Source: Proteles cristata cristata (Eukaryota > Chordata > Mammalia > Carnivora > Hyaenidae). From it: a stretch of DNA of 64,000 nt. Position numbers and translations under genes: made by a program. The stretch lies in the NCBI GenBank assembly GCA_017311185.1, contig JAESUZ010004792.1:1860001-1924000 (forward strand), given 5' to 3'. Positions 47,946 to 58,590 of this stretch are shown here, one piece after another. Positions within the stretch are counted from its first letter, which is position 1; each line of letters begins with the position of its first letter. Under the pieces are notes generated by a model, which searched no databases, was not told where the DNA came from, and saw only the letters and a program-made list of their open reading frames with translations.

Positions 47946-48110
47946 TGAGCAGGGGAGGGTCAGAGAGAGAGGGACTCAGACTGAAACAGGCTCCAGGCTC
48001 TGAGCTGGCAGTCAGCACAGAGCCCGACGCGGGGCTCGAACCCACGAACCGCGAGATCATGACCTAAGCGAAAGTCGGACGCTTAACCGACTAAGCCACC
48101 CAGGCGCCCC
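47850..48110 (-). mobile_element. CAN SINE (young type), minus strand, 17-bp TSD, inside L1-A
   Basis: It ends GCCACCCAGGCGCCCC. The duplication TCTGCCTGAATT(C/A)TTTC lies at 47833-47849 and 48111-48127. A pure (GA)n run of about 64 bp (47879-47942) expands its purine stretch. The insertion falls within the last codons of L1-A ORF2: the frame reads ...SEIIQAE and then enters SINE sequence. Confidence 0.98.
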
Positions 48111-49916
48111 TCTGCCTGAATTATTTCACTTAGCATAACACCTTCGAGTTCCATCCACGTTGCTACAAATGGCCAGATTTCATTCTTTCTTATTGCCATG
48201 TAGTACTCCATAGTATACATAAACCACATCTTCTTGATCCATTCATTAGTTGATGGACATTTAGGCTCTTTCCATGATTTGGCTATTGTTGAAAGTGCTG
48301 CTATAAGCATTGGGGTATATGTTCCCCTATGCATCAGCACTCTTATATTACTTGGATAAATTCCTAGCAGTGCTATTGCTGGGTCATAGGGGAGTTCTAT
48401 TGTTAATTTTTTGAGGAACCTCCACACTATTTTCCAAAGGGGCTGCACCAGTTTACATTACACCAGTGCAGGAGGGTGCCTTTTTTTCCACATCCTCATC
48501 AGCATCTAGTGTCTCCTGACTTGTTCATTTTAGCCACTCTGACCAGCATTAGGGGGTATCTTAGTGTGGTTTTGATTTGTATTTCCCTGATGATGAGTGA
48601 CGTTGAGCATCATTTCATGTGTTTGTTGGCCATCTGGATGTCCTCTTTGGAGAAGCATCTGTTCATGTCTTGTGCCCATTTCTTCACTGGATTATTTGTT
48701 TATTTGGGTGTGGAGTTTGGTGACTTCCTTATTGATTTCAGATACTAGCCCTTTATCTGATATGTCATTTGCAACTATCTTTTCCCATTCCGTCCATTGC
48801 CTATTAGTTTTATTGATTGTTTTCTTTGAAGTGCAGAAGCTTTTTATCTTGATGAGGTCCCAATAGTTCATTTTTGTTTTTGATTCCCTTGCCTTTAGAG
48901 ATGTGTCAAGTAAGAAATTGCTGCGGCTGAGATCAAAGAGGTTGTTTCCTGCTTTCTTCTCTATGGTATTGATGCTTTCCTGTCTCACATTCAGGTCCTT
49001 CATCCATTTTGAGTATATATTTGCGTATGGTGTAGGAGAGAGGTCTAGTCTCATTCTCCTGGATGTTGCTGTCCAGTTCTTCCAGCACCATCTGTTAAAG
49101 AGGCTGTATTTTTCCCGTTGGATACTCTTTCCTGCTTTGTCAAAGATTAATTGGCCATATATTTGTGGGTCCAATTCTCGGTTCTCTAACCTATTACATT
49201 AGTCTGTGTGTCTGGTTTTGTGCCAATACCATACTGTCGTGATTACTACAGCTTTGTAGTAGAGGCTAAAGTCTGGGATGGTGATGCCTCCCATTTTGGT
49301 TTTCTTCTTCAATATTACTTTGGCTATTCAGGGTCTTTTGTGGTTCCATACAAATTTTAGGATTGTTTGTTCTAGCTTTGAGAAGAATACTGGTGCTATT
49401 TTGATTGGGATTGCATTGAATGTATAGATTGATTTGGGTAGTAATGACATTTTAACGCATTTATTCTTCCAATCCATGAGCATGATATGTTTTTTCATTT
49501 CTTTGTGTCTTCTTCAATTTCCTTCACATGCTTTCTATAATCTTCAGCATACAGATATTTTACGTATTTTGTTAGGTTTCTTCCTAGGTATTTTATGTTT
49601 GTTTGTGCATTGTGAATGGGATCAGTTTCTTGATTTCTCTTCCTGTTGTCTCACTATTGGTGTATAAAAATGTAACTGATTTATGTACATTGATTTTGTA
49701 TCCCGCAACATTGCTTAATTCACGTATCAGTTCTAACAGTCTTTTGGTGGAGGCTGTCAGGTTTTCCATGTAGAGTATCATGTCCTCTGTGAAAAAAGAA
49801 ATTGTGACTTATTCTTTGCAAATTTTGATGCCTTTTGTTTCATTTTGTTGTGTGATTGCTTATGCTAAGACTTCCAACACTATTTTATTTTTTTATTTAT
49901 ATTTTTTTACAAATAG

Positions 49917-49922
49917 TTTATT
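49917..49922 (-). promoter_or_regulatory. L1-B polyadenylation signal
   Basis: TTTATT on the plus strand is AATAAA on the L1-B strand, about 12 bases before the start of the A-rich tail. The same hexamer at the same place occurs in the truncated copies at 4019 and 11390. Confidence 0.8.
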
Positions 49923-50095
49923 GTCAAATTGGTTTCCATATAACACCCAGTGCTCACCCCACAAGTGCCCTACTCCATGCCTATCACCCCCTGCCCCCCA
50001 CAACCATCAGTCCTCAGTTTGTTTCTCAGTATTCAAGAGTCTCTCACGGTTTTCCTCTCTCCATTTCCCCCCTTCTTCTCACCCATGATCCTCAG

Positions 50096-53000
50096 TTAAG
50101 CTCCTCCTAATCCTCCTATATGTGCAAACATATGATATTTGTCCTTCTCTGCCTGACTTATTTCGCTCAGCATAACACCCTCAAGGTCCATCCATGTTGC
50201 TACACATGGCCAGATTTCATTGTTTCTCATTGCCATGTAGTATTCCATGGTATAGATAAACCACATCTTCATGATCCATTCATCTGTGGATGGACACTTA
50301 GGCTCTTTCCATGTTCTGGCTATTGTTGAGAGTGCTGCTATGAACACTGGTGTACATGTGCTCCTATGCCTCAGCATTTCTGTATCCCTTGGGTAAATTC
50401 CTAGCAGTGCTATTGCTGGGTCATAGGGGAGTTCTATGGTTAGTTTCCTTAGGAACCTCCACACTGTTTTCCAGAGGGGCTGTACCAGTTTACATTCCCA
50501 CCAACAGTGTAGGAGGGTGCCCGTTTCTCCACATCCTCGCCAGCATCTCGTGTTCTCTGATTTGCTCATTTTAGCCACTCTGACTGGCGTGAGGTGGTAT
50601 CTCAGTGTGGTTTTGATTTGTATTTCCCTGATGAGTAGGGATGCTGAGCATCGTTTCAGGTGTCTGTTGGTCATCTGGATGTCCTCTTTGGAGAAATGTC
50701 TATTCATATCTTCTGCCCATTTCTTCACTGGATTTTTTGTTTTTCAGGTGTGGAGTTTGGTGAGTTCCTTATAGATTTTGGATACTAGCCCTTTATTTGA
50801 TATGTCACTTGCAACTATCTTTTCCCATTCCGTTGGTTACCTGTTAGTTTTGTGCGTTGTTTCCTTGGCTGTGCAGAAGCTTTTAATCTTGATGAGGTAC
50901 CAACAATTTATTTTTGCTCTTGATTCCCTTGCTTTTGGGGATGTGTCAAGTAAGAAATTGCTGCAGTGGAGGTCAAGGAGGTTGTTTCCTGCTTTCTCCT
51001 CTAGGGTTTTGATGGTTTCCTGTTTCACGTTCAGATCTTTTATCCATTTTGAGTTTAGTTTTGTGTATGGTGTGAGAAAATGATCTAGTTTCATTCTTCT
51101 GCATGTTGCTGTCCAGTTCTCCCAACACCATCTGTTAAAAAGGCTGTCTTTTTTTCCATTGGATACTCTTTCCTGCTTTGTCAAAGATTAGTTGGCTGTA
51201 TACTTTTGGATCCACTTCTGAGTTCTCAGTTTTGTTCCATCTGTCTATGTGTCTGTTTTTGTGCCAATACCATACTGTCTTGATGATGACAGCTTTGTAG
51301 TAGAGGCTAAAGTCTGGGATGGTGATACCTCCTGTTTTGGTTTTATTTTTCAGGATTACTTTGGCTATTCGGGGTCTTTTGTGGTTCCATACAAATTTTT
51401 GGATAGTTTGTTGTAGTTTTGAGAAGTATGCTGGTGCAATTTTGATTGGAATTGCATTGAATGTGTAGTGCTTTAGGTAGTAATGACATCTTAACTATAT
51501 TTATTCTTCCTATCCATGAGCATGGAATGTTTTTCCATTTCTTTGTGTCTTCTTCAATTTCCTTTATAAGTTTTCTATAGTTTTCATCATACAGATCTCT
51601 TGTATCCTTGGTTAGGTTTATTCCGAGGTATTTTATGGCTTTTTTTGCAATTGTGAATGGGATCCGTTTTTTGCTTTCTCTTTCTGTTGCTTCATTATTG
51701 GTGTATAAAAATGCAACCGATTTCTGTACATTGATTTTGTACCCGGCAACTTGGCTGAATTCTTGGATCAGTTCTAGTAGGCTTCTGGTGGAGTCTGTCG
51801 GGTTTTCTATGTAGAGTATCATGTCGTCTGCAAAGAGTGAAAGTTTGACTTCCTTTTAGCCAATTCTGATACCTTTGATTTTCTTTTGTTGTCTGATGGC
51901 TGATGCTAGGACTTCCAGCACTATGTTAAACAACAGTGGTGAGAGTGGACATCCCTGTCGTGTTCCTGATCTCAGGGAGAAAGCTCTCAGTTTTCCCCAT
52001 TGAGGATGATGTCCACTGAAGGCTTCCCATAGATGGCTTTGATGATGTTTAAGTAGGTTCCTTCTCTCCTGACTTTCTCTAGAGTCTTTATTAAGAAGGG
52101 ATGCTGTATTTTGTCAAATGCTTTTTCTGCATCTATCAACAGGATCATATGGTTCTTATCTTTTCTTTTTTTGATGTGATGTATCACATTGATTGATTTG
52201 CGAATGTTGAACCAGCTCTGAAACCCAGGAATGAATCCCACTTGATCTTGGTAGATGATTCTTTTTATGTGCTACTGGATTCGATTTGCAAGGATCTTGT
52301 TGAGGATTTTTGCATCCTTATTCCTCAAGGATATTGGCATGTAGTTCTCTTTTTTTGCTGGATCTCTGTCTGGCTAGGGAATGAGAGTGGTGCTAGCTTC
52401 ATGAAATGAGTCCAGGAGTTTTCCTTCGATTTCTATTTTTTGGAATATCTTGAGAAGAATTGGGATTAATTCTGTTTTAAATGTCTGGTAGAATTCTCCA
52501 GGGAAGCCATCAGGTCCAGGGCTCTTATTTGTTGGGAGATTTTTGATCACTGATTCGATTTCTTCACTCGTTATGGGTCTGTTCAGGTTTTCTATTTCTT
52601 CCCGTGTGAATTTTGGTAGTGAGTGTATGTTTAGGAATTTGTCCATTTCTTCTAAGTTGTCCAATTTGTTGGCATATAATTTTTCATAGTATTCCTTGGT
52701 AATTGCTTGTATTTCTGAGGTGTTGGTTATAATAAGTCCATTTTCATTCATAATTTTGTCTATTTGGGTGCTCTCTCTTTTCTTTTTGAGAAGCCTGGCT
52801 AGAGGTTTGTCAATTTTGTTTATTTTTTCAAAAAACCAACACTTGGTTTCATTGATCTGTTCTATTGTTTCTTTGGTCTCTATGTGTTTATTTCTGCTCT
52901 AATTTTTACTATTTCTCTTCTTCTACTGGGTTTAGGACGTTCTTGTTGCTCTGCCTCTAGTTCCTTTAGGTGAGCTGTTAGATTTTGGACTTGCGCTTTT

Positions 53001-53943
53001 TCTAATCTCTTGTAATAGGCCTGGAGAACAATGTACTTTCCTCATAGGACTGCCTTTGCCGCATCCCATAGAGTTTGGATTGCTGTGTTTTCATTATCAT
53101 TTGTTTCCATATATTTTTTAATTTCATCTCTAATTGCCTGATTGGCCCATTCATTCTTTAGTGGGGTGTTCTTTAACCTCCATGTTTTTGGAGGTTTTCC
53201 AGACTTCTTCTGTAATTGATTTTAAGTTTCAAAGCATTGTGATCTGACAGTGTGCATGGTATGATCTCTACTCTTTTATATTTATTGAGGGCTGCTTTAT
53301 GTACCAGTATGTGATCTATCTTGGAGAATGTGCCCTGCGCACTTGAGAAGAAAGTAAATTTCCTGGCCTCAGAATGTAAAGTTCTAAATATATCCGTCAG
53401 ATTCATCTGGTCCAATGTGTCTTTCAAGTCTATTATTTCTGTAGTGATTTTCTGTCTGGTTGACCTATCCATTGCTGTAAGCGGAGTATTAAAGTCCCCT
53501 GCTATTTGCACATTCTTATCTATAAGCTTGTTTCTGTTTGTGATTGTTTTAGATATTTAGGTGCTCCCATATTCGGTGCATAGACATTTATGATAGTTAG
53601 TTCTTCTTGATGGATGGACCCTGTAACTATTACGTAGTGCCCTTCTTCATCTCTTGTTATTGTCTTTAATTTAAAGTCCAGTTTGTCTGATATAAGTATA
53701 GCTACTCTGGCTTTCTTTTGATCTCCTGTAGCATGATATATATTTCTCCATCCCCTTACTTTTAATCTGAAGGTAACTTCCAGTCTAAAATAGTTTCTTG
53801 TAGACAGCATATAGATGGATTTTGGTTTTTTTTATCCATTCTGTTATTCTATGTCTTTTGATCAGAGCATTCAGCCCATTTACATTCAGTGTTATTATTG
53901 AAATATGTGGTTTTAGAGTCTTTGTATCTTTCGTAGGGTTCAT
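50096..53943 (-). pseudogene. L1-B ORF2 (endonuclease/reverse transcriptase), disrupted
   Basis: Frame remnants from ATG 53943 to the stop at 50096-50098 span about 1,280 codons, the usual ORF2 length. In order: LNVNGLNA near the start, GWRNIYHATGDQKKARVAIL and INVYAPN of the AP-like endonuclease (53810-53520), GDFNTPL and SDHNALKL (53511-53173), and the RT start with [15 protein letters not shown] (52751-52374). [14 protein letters not shown] follows (52241-51987), then FADD at 51823-51834, then [16 protein letters not shown], and the C-terminal Cys motif CWRGC...LLHCWWEC (50728-50096, still 210 codons open). The catalytic FADD is intact, but a stop (51856-51858) lies seven codons upstream of it, and several frameshifts separate the pieces. 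Confidence 0.95.
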
Positions 53944-53989
53944 GTTTGTGGTGGTGTCTCTGGTATCTTTGTTCCTTGCAACCTTTCCT

Positions 53990-54884
53990 TCAGAGCGTCC
54001 CCCTCAGGATTTCTTGTAGGGCTGGCTTAGTGGTGACAAATTCTTTCAAGTTTTGTTTATTTGGAAAGGTTTTTATCTCTCCTTCTCTTTTGAATGACAG
54101 GCTTGCTGGATAGAGGGTTCTTGGCTGCATATTTTTACTGTTCATCACATTGAGGATCTCCTGCTATTCCTTTCTGGCCTGCCAAGTTTCAGTAGATAGG
54201 TCTGTCACCACTCTGATAAGTTTCTCTTTGTATATTAGGGCCCTTTTCTCCCTAGCTGCTTTCAAAATTCTCTACTTGTCCTTATATTTTGCCAGTTTCA
54301 CTATGATATGCCATGCAGAAGATCGATTCAAGTTACATCTGAGGGGAGTCCTCTGAGCCTCTTGTATTTCAACCATTACTTCCTTCCCCAGGTAGGGAAG
54401 TTCTCTGCTATAATTTGTTCCATGACTCCTTCAGCACCTTTCCCTCTCCCTTCCTCTTCTGGGATTCCTATGATACAGATATCATTTCGTTTGACCATAT
54501 TGCTGAGCTCTCGAACTCTTCTTTCATGTTCCTGGATCACTTTGTCTCTTTTTTTTTGTCAGCTTCTTGTTTTTCTATAATGGTGTCTTCTAAATCACTT
54601 ATTCTCCTTTCTGCCTCTTCAACCTGTGCATTGGAGGCCTCTAATTTATTATGTATCTCATTTATCGCATTTTTTAATTCTTCATGCCTATTTTTATTTT
54701 CCTTTCTGTCTGTAGCCATAGTTTCTTTGATGTCCCCTATGCTTTTTTCAAGCCCAGCTATTAATTTTACCATTTTTATTTTAAAATATTGTTCTGTTAT
54801 GCTGCTCTTACCTGTTTTGAGCAGTTCATTAGCTGTCACATCTTCTTGGAGTTTCTTTGGAGGAGAGCTCTTTCGTGTCATCAT
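53990..54884 (-). pseudogene. L1-B ORF1 (RNA-binding chaperone), disrupted
   Basis: ATG at 54884 (a second Met follows), MTRKSSPPKK, then a coiled-coil-like stretch (ELKNAINEIHNKLEASNAQV, EEAERRISDLEDTI) for about 115 codons to a frameshift-induced stop at 54537. Beyond it, RELSNMVKRND and GIPEEEG of the RRM region and VVTDLSTETWQARKE of the C-terminal domain are readable in shifted frames. In-frame stops lie in the C-terminal domain at 54272-54274 and 54164-54166. The frame ends ALQEILRGTL at 53990. About 298 codons, normal for ORF1p, but not translatable as one protein. Confidence 0.93.
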
Positions 54885-56725
54885 TTTAGTTACCTTTCTG
54901 GCTCTTGTTAGTTTTATAGATCTGTTATGCTCTCTGCATCTATGAGCACTGCTCTATCCTAGAAGACTCTTTGACTTTCCAGGGCTTATCCTTTCAGAGA
55001 GTGTTTTTTGAATGGTATCTCTTGGTCTCTCTTGTTAGGACCTTGGCTATTTTATTTTCCTATTCGTAGTGATATTTGGGACTCTCCACCTTGTGTACTC
55101 TAGCTTGTTTCTTGAGGTAGCCCTGGAAAAGAAACCAGACAGACAAACACACAGGGAGCAGGAGCTCACAAACGCACAGACTAATTCAACTAACATGCAA
55201 AGCGAGAGGGAAAATGAAAAAGTTAAGAGAAAAGACAGAGAAGGGAGGGCAAATAATAGAGAGTATAAAATACATAAAAGGGTCAAAAAGGAGAAAAGAA
55301 AAGGAAAAAAGAAAACCGATGGACAAAGAACGATTTAAAGCATAAACCGGATTTCCCAGCTACAGTTAAATAGCTGTGTGTATGCACTGCTGGTTGAAGA
55401 GCGTAGAGAAGGAGAGAGAATACAGGGCGGGGAATAGGCAAAATTGGAAATAGAATGAACTAGAAGAAGGGATAAGAAGCTTTTTTCAAAGAGGTAAAGG
55501 GTAGAATATGGTTGGATAGGTGAGAGAAGGACGCTGATATTATCCTGAGAGACTATATAGTCTAATTACTCCTGAGAGAAAGAGATGAAAATGTCGGTAG
55601 GTGTAGAAGTTACATCTACAGAATGGACTAGTTGTGATTGTTTAAGCAAGCTGGCAACTGGAGTTAATCAGGTCAGTGTTCTTGGGAAAAAAGAAAGAAA
55701 AGAGGGAAAAAAAAGGGAGGAGGGTACCTCTCAGGCAGGGATGGGCATGGCCTGATCCAATGCCTCAGGCGGGAGCTCTGCCTTGGCGGTTGTGGGGAGG
55801 AGAGTGGCAGTGCTCCAGTCCCTTCTTGAACCAAGCGTTGCACCTCGCTTTTTCAGGCGTGTAAACTCCCTGTGCCGGGGGCGCATTCAAATTTGGTTGC
55901 ACTCTTCAACCCAGGCCAGTCCCAATCTCCAAAACCCAGTCCGCGCGCCCTGCCGAAGTTGCCTTAGACACAGCTTCCCAGGCAACCCCCTCAGGGCAAT
56001 TCCAGGCTTCCTGCCTGGCTCTGGGGGTGGAGTCAGAATCGCTGCTTCCTTCTCTGGGTCGGTCTGGGGAGCATGGGCGGGGGCGCGCCTGCCGGGTGCG
56101 CGCCTGCCGGGTGCGCTGAGCCCACTGGATTGAGGAAAACCAGGCCCCTCTATGGCTCATCACCCCAAACACCAACTCGCGGGCAAATCTCCCAGTTTTC
56201 AGCTCTCTGCCTTCCCTCTAGAGTTCCAGCCAGCCAGGAGCGCGGACGCCCGGTGTCCGCACGCGGCTCTTCCAGGGTCCAAGCCCGCCAGGAGGACAAT
56301 GGTGGCAGGCACACCACTGCTCTAGAAGTCCAGCCCGCCAGGAGCCAGCACAAAGGAGCAGTCCGGGAGCTCAGCCCCTCTGGGACCAGTTGGCGCTAGG
56401 GGACCTGGCGCTCAGGTATTTGGCACTTAGGGTGTTTCTATGCCCTGAATGGAGGTTTTTCTGTTTCAGACTCTCTCTTTTTCCCCTCTCACTCCCCACA
56501 GAGGGGGATCGCCTCTGACCCTGGAGTCTCCGATCCCGGCCCGAGTTTATCTTCCCCAGTTCGCACTCACGTTAGAAGGCTTTCTCAGTGGATTCTGCAT
56601 CCTTTTTCTCCAATCTCTCAGGTTTCTTAGGGTTTTCAATGGCTTCAGTTCTTTTTCGTGTGATGTATGGGCGCGAGTGCAAGTACGGAGCTCCTTACTT
56701 CTCCGCCATCTTGTCCCTCCCTCCA
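54885..56725 (-). promoter_or_regulatory. L1-B 5' UTR / internal promoter, CpG-rich
   Basis: The distal third (about 55,730-56,725) is GC- and CpG-rich, unlike all flanking DNA, and acts as the internal pol II promoter in this element class. It has two copies of GCGCCTGCCGGGT (56085 and 56100, period 15) and three copies of a 'TCCA-GCC-GCCAGGAG' motif (56222-56240, 56275-56294, 56327-56344, spacing about 50). The proximal part (54,885-55,730) is purine-rich on the plus strand. Confidence 0.85.
56703..56713 (-). promoter_or_regulatory. YY1-type site at the L1-B 5' terminus
   Basis: The plus strand reads CCGCCATCTTG, the L1-B strand CAAGATGGCGG, about 12-22 bases from the element's first base (start GGAGGGAGGGACAAGATGG). 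A YY1 site at this position fixes the transcription start of human L1. The match and position here suggest the same use. Confidence 0.85.
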
Positions 56726-58590
56726 CCAACACTATTTTAAATAGCAGTGGTGAGAGTGGACATCCTTGTTGTGTTCTTGACCTCAAGGGGGGAAGCTATC
56801 AGTGTTTCCCCATTGCGGAAACTATTTGCTGTGTGCTTTTCATATATGACTTTTATGATGTTTAAGTATGTTCCTTCTATTTCGACACTCTTGAGGGTGT
56901 TTATTAAGAAAGGATGCTGTATTTTGTCAAATCTTTTTCTGCATTTATTGACAGGGTCATATGGTTCTTATCCTTTCTTTTATTAATGTGATATATCACA
57001 TTGATTGGATTTGCGAATATCCAGCCTGGATATTTGAACCAGCCCTGCGGTCCAGGAATGAATCCCATTTGATCACGGTGAATAGTTCTTTTTATATGTT
57101 GTTGAAATCTATTTGCTAGTATATTGTTGAGAATTTTCATATCTATGTTAATCAGGGACATTGGCCTGTAAATCTCCTTTTTTGTGGGGTCTCAGTCTGG
57201 TTTGGGAATAAAGGTAATGTTGTCTTTATAGAATGAGTCCAGAAGTTTTCTTTCCATTTCTATTTTTTTTGGAACAGCTCAAGAAGGATAGTTATTAACA
57301 CTGCTTTAAATGTCTAATGCAATTTCCCAGGGAAGCCATCTGGTCCAGGAGTTTATTTGTTGGGAGATTTTTGATAACTAAATCAATTTCTTCACTACTT
57401 ACGAGTTGTTCAAATTTTCTATTTCTTCTCATTTGAGTTTCCAAAGTTGTGGGTGTCTAGGAACTTGTCCATTTGTTCCAGGTTGTCTTGTTTGTTGGTA
57501 TATAATTTTCCATAATATTCTCTGATAATTGCATGTATTGTAAGGGATTGGTTGTGACAAATTGTTTTCATTTGTTATTTTTTTTTTCTATTTGGGTTCT
57601 CTCTCTTTTCGTTTTGAGAAGTCTAGCTAGGTGTTTATCCCTTTTGTTTATTTTTTCAAAATTCCAACTCTTGGTTTCATTGATGTGTTCTACTTTTTTT
57701 TTAATTCTATATTGTTTATTTTGTTTTGATCTTTATTATTTCTCTTCCTCTGCTGTGTCTGGGGGTTTGTTGTTATTCTGCTTCTAGTTCTTTAGGTGTG
57801 CTGTTAGGTTTTGTATTTGAGCTTTTTCTTGTTTCTTGAGATAGGCCTGGATTGCAATGTATTTTCCTCTTAATACTCCCTTTGTTGCATCTGAAAGGTT
57901 TTGGATGGCTGTGTTTTCATTTTCATTTGTTTCCATGTATTTTTAAATTTCTTCTTTAATTGTCTGCTTGATCAATTCTTTCTTTAGTAAGTTAAAGAAT
58001 TTTAGCCTCCATACATTTGGAGGTTTTCCAAACTTTTTACTGTGCTTGATTTCAAAGTTCATTGCATTGGGATCTGAAAGTGTGCAAGATGTCATCTCAA
58101 TTCTTTTATATGTATTGAGGGCTGTTTTGTGACACAGTATGTGCTCTATCTTGGAGAATGTTCCATGTTCACTTAAGAAGAATATATATTCTGTTGCTTT
58201 AGAATGAAAAGTTCTAAATATATCTGTCAAGTCCATCTGGTCCACTGTATCATTCAGGGTCATTGTTTATTTATTGATTTTCTGTCTAGATGATCTGTCC
58301 ATTGCTGTAAGTGGAGTTTTAAAGTCTGCAATTACCACATTCTTACCAATAAGATTGCTTATGTTTGTGATTAATTATTTTATATATTTGGTTGCCTTCA
58401 AATTTGGTTCATAGACATTTATAATATTTAGCTCTTCTTCATGGATAGATCCCATAATTATTATATAATGCCCTTCTTCATCTTTTATAGCCTTTAGTTT
58501 AAAATCTAGCTTGTCTGATATAAGTATGGTGACTCCAGCTTTCTTTTGACTTCCAGTAGCATAATAAATGGTTCTCCACCCCCTCACTTT

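Larger units (their letters stand above)
49888..56725 (-). mobile_element. L1-B: full-length 6.8-kb L1 inserted in L1-A, 14-bp TSD
   Basis: The target duplication CCAACACTATTTTA lies at 49874-49887 and 56726-56739, and L1-A sequence continues seamlessly across it. From the 5' end on the minus strand: 5' UTR 56725-54885, ORF1 54884-53990, a 46-bp spacer, ORF2 53943-50096, 3' UTR and A-tail to 49888. The 6,838-bp length and the YY1-type 5' terminus mark a complete insertion. Both ORFs carry stops and frameshifts, so it is a fossil. It contains no later insertion, in line with it being among the youngest L1s here. Confidence 0.97.

Noticed and set aside
54415..54945. 176-codon plus-strand frame rich in Ser/Leu/Phe
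   Set aside because: Antisense shadow of the L1-B ORF1 coiled-coil region.
55783..56399. 116- and 108-codon plus frames in GC-rich DNA, looking like a CpG-island first exon
   Set aside because: The whole GC-rich block lies within the TSD-bounded L1-B 5' UTR, so it is an L1 promoter and not a host gene promoter.
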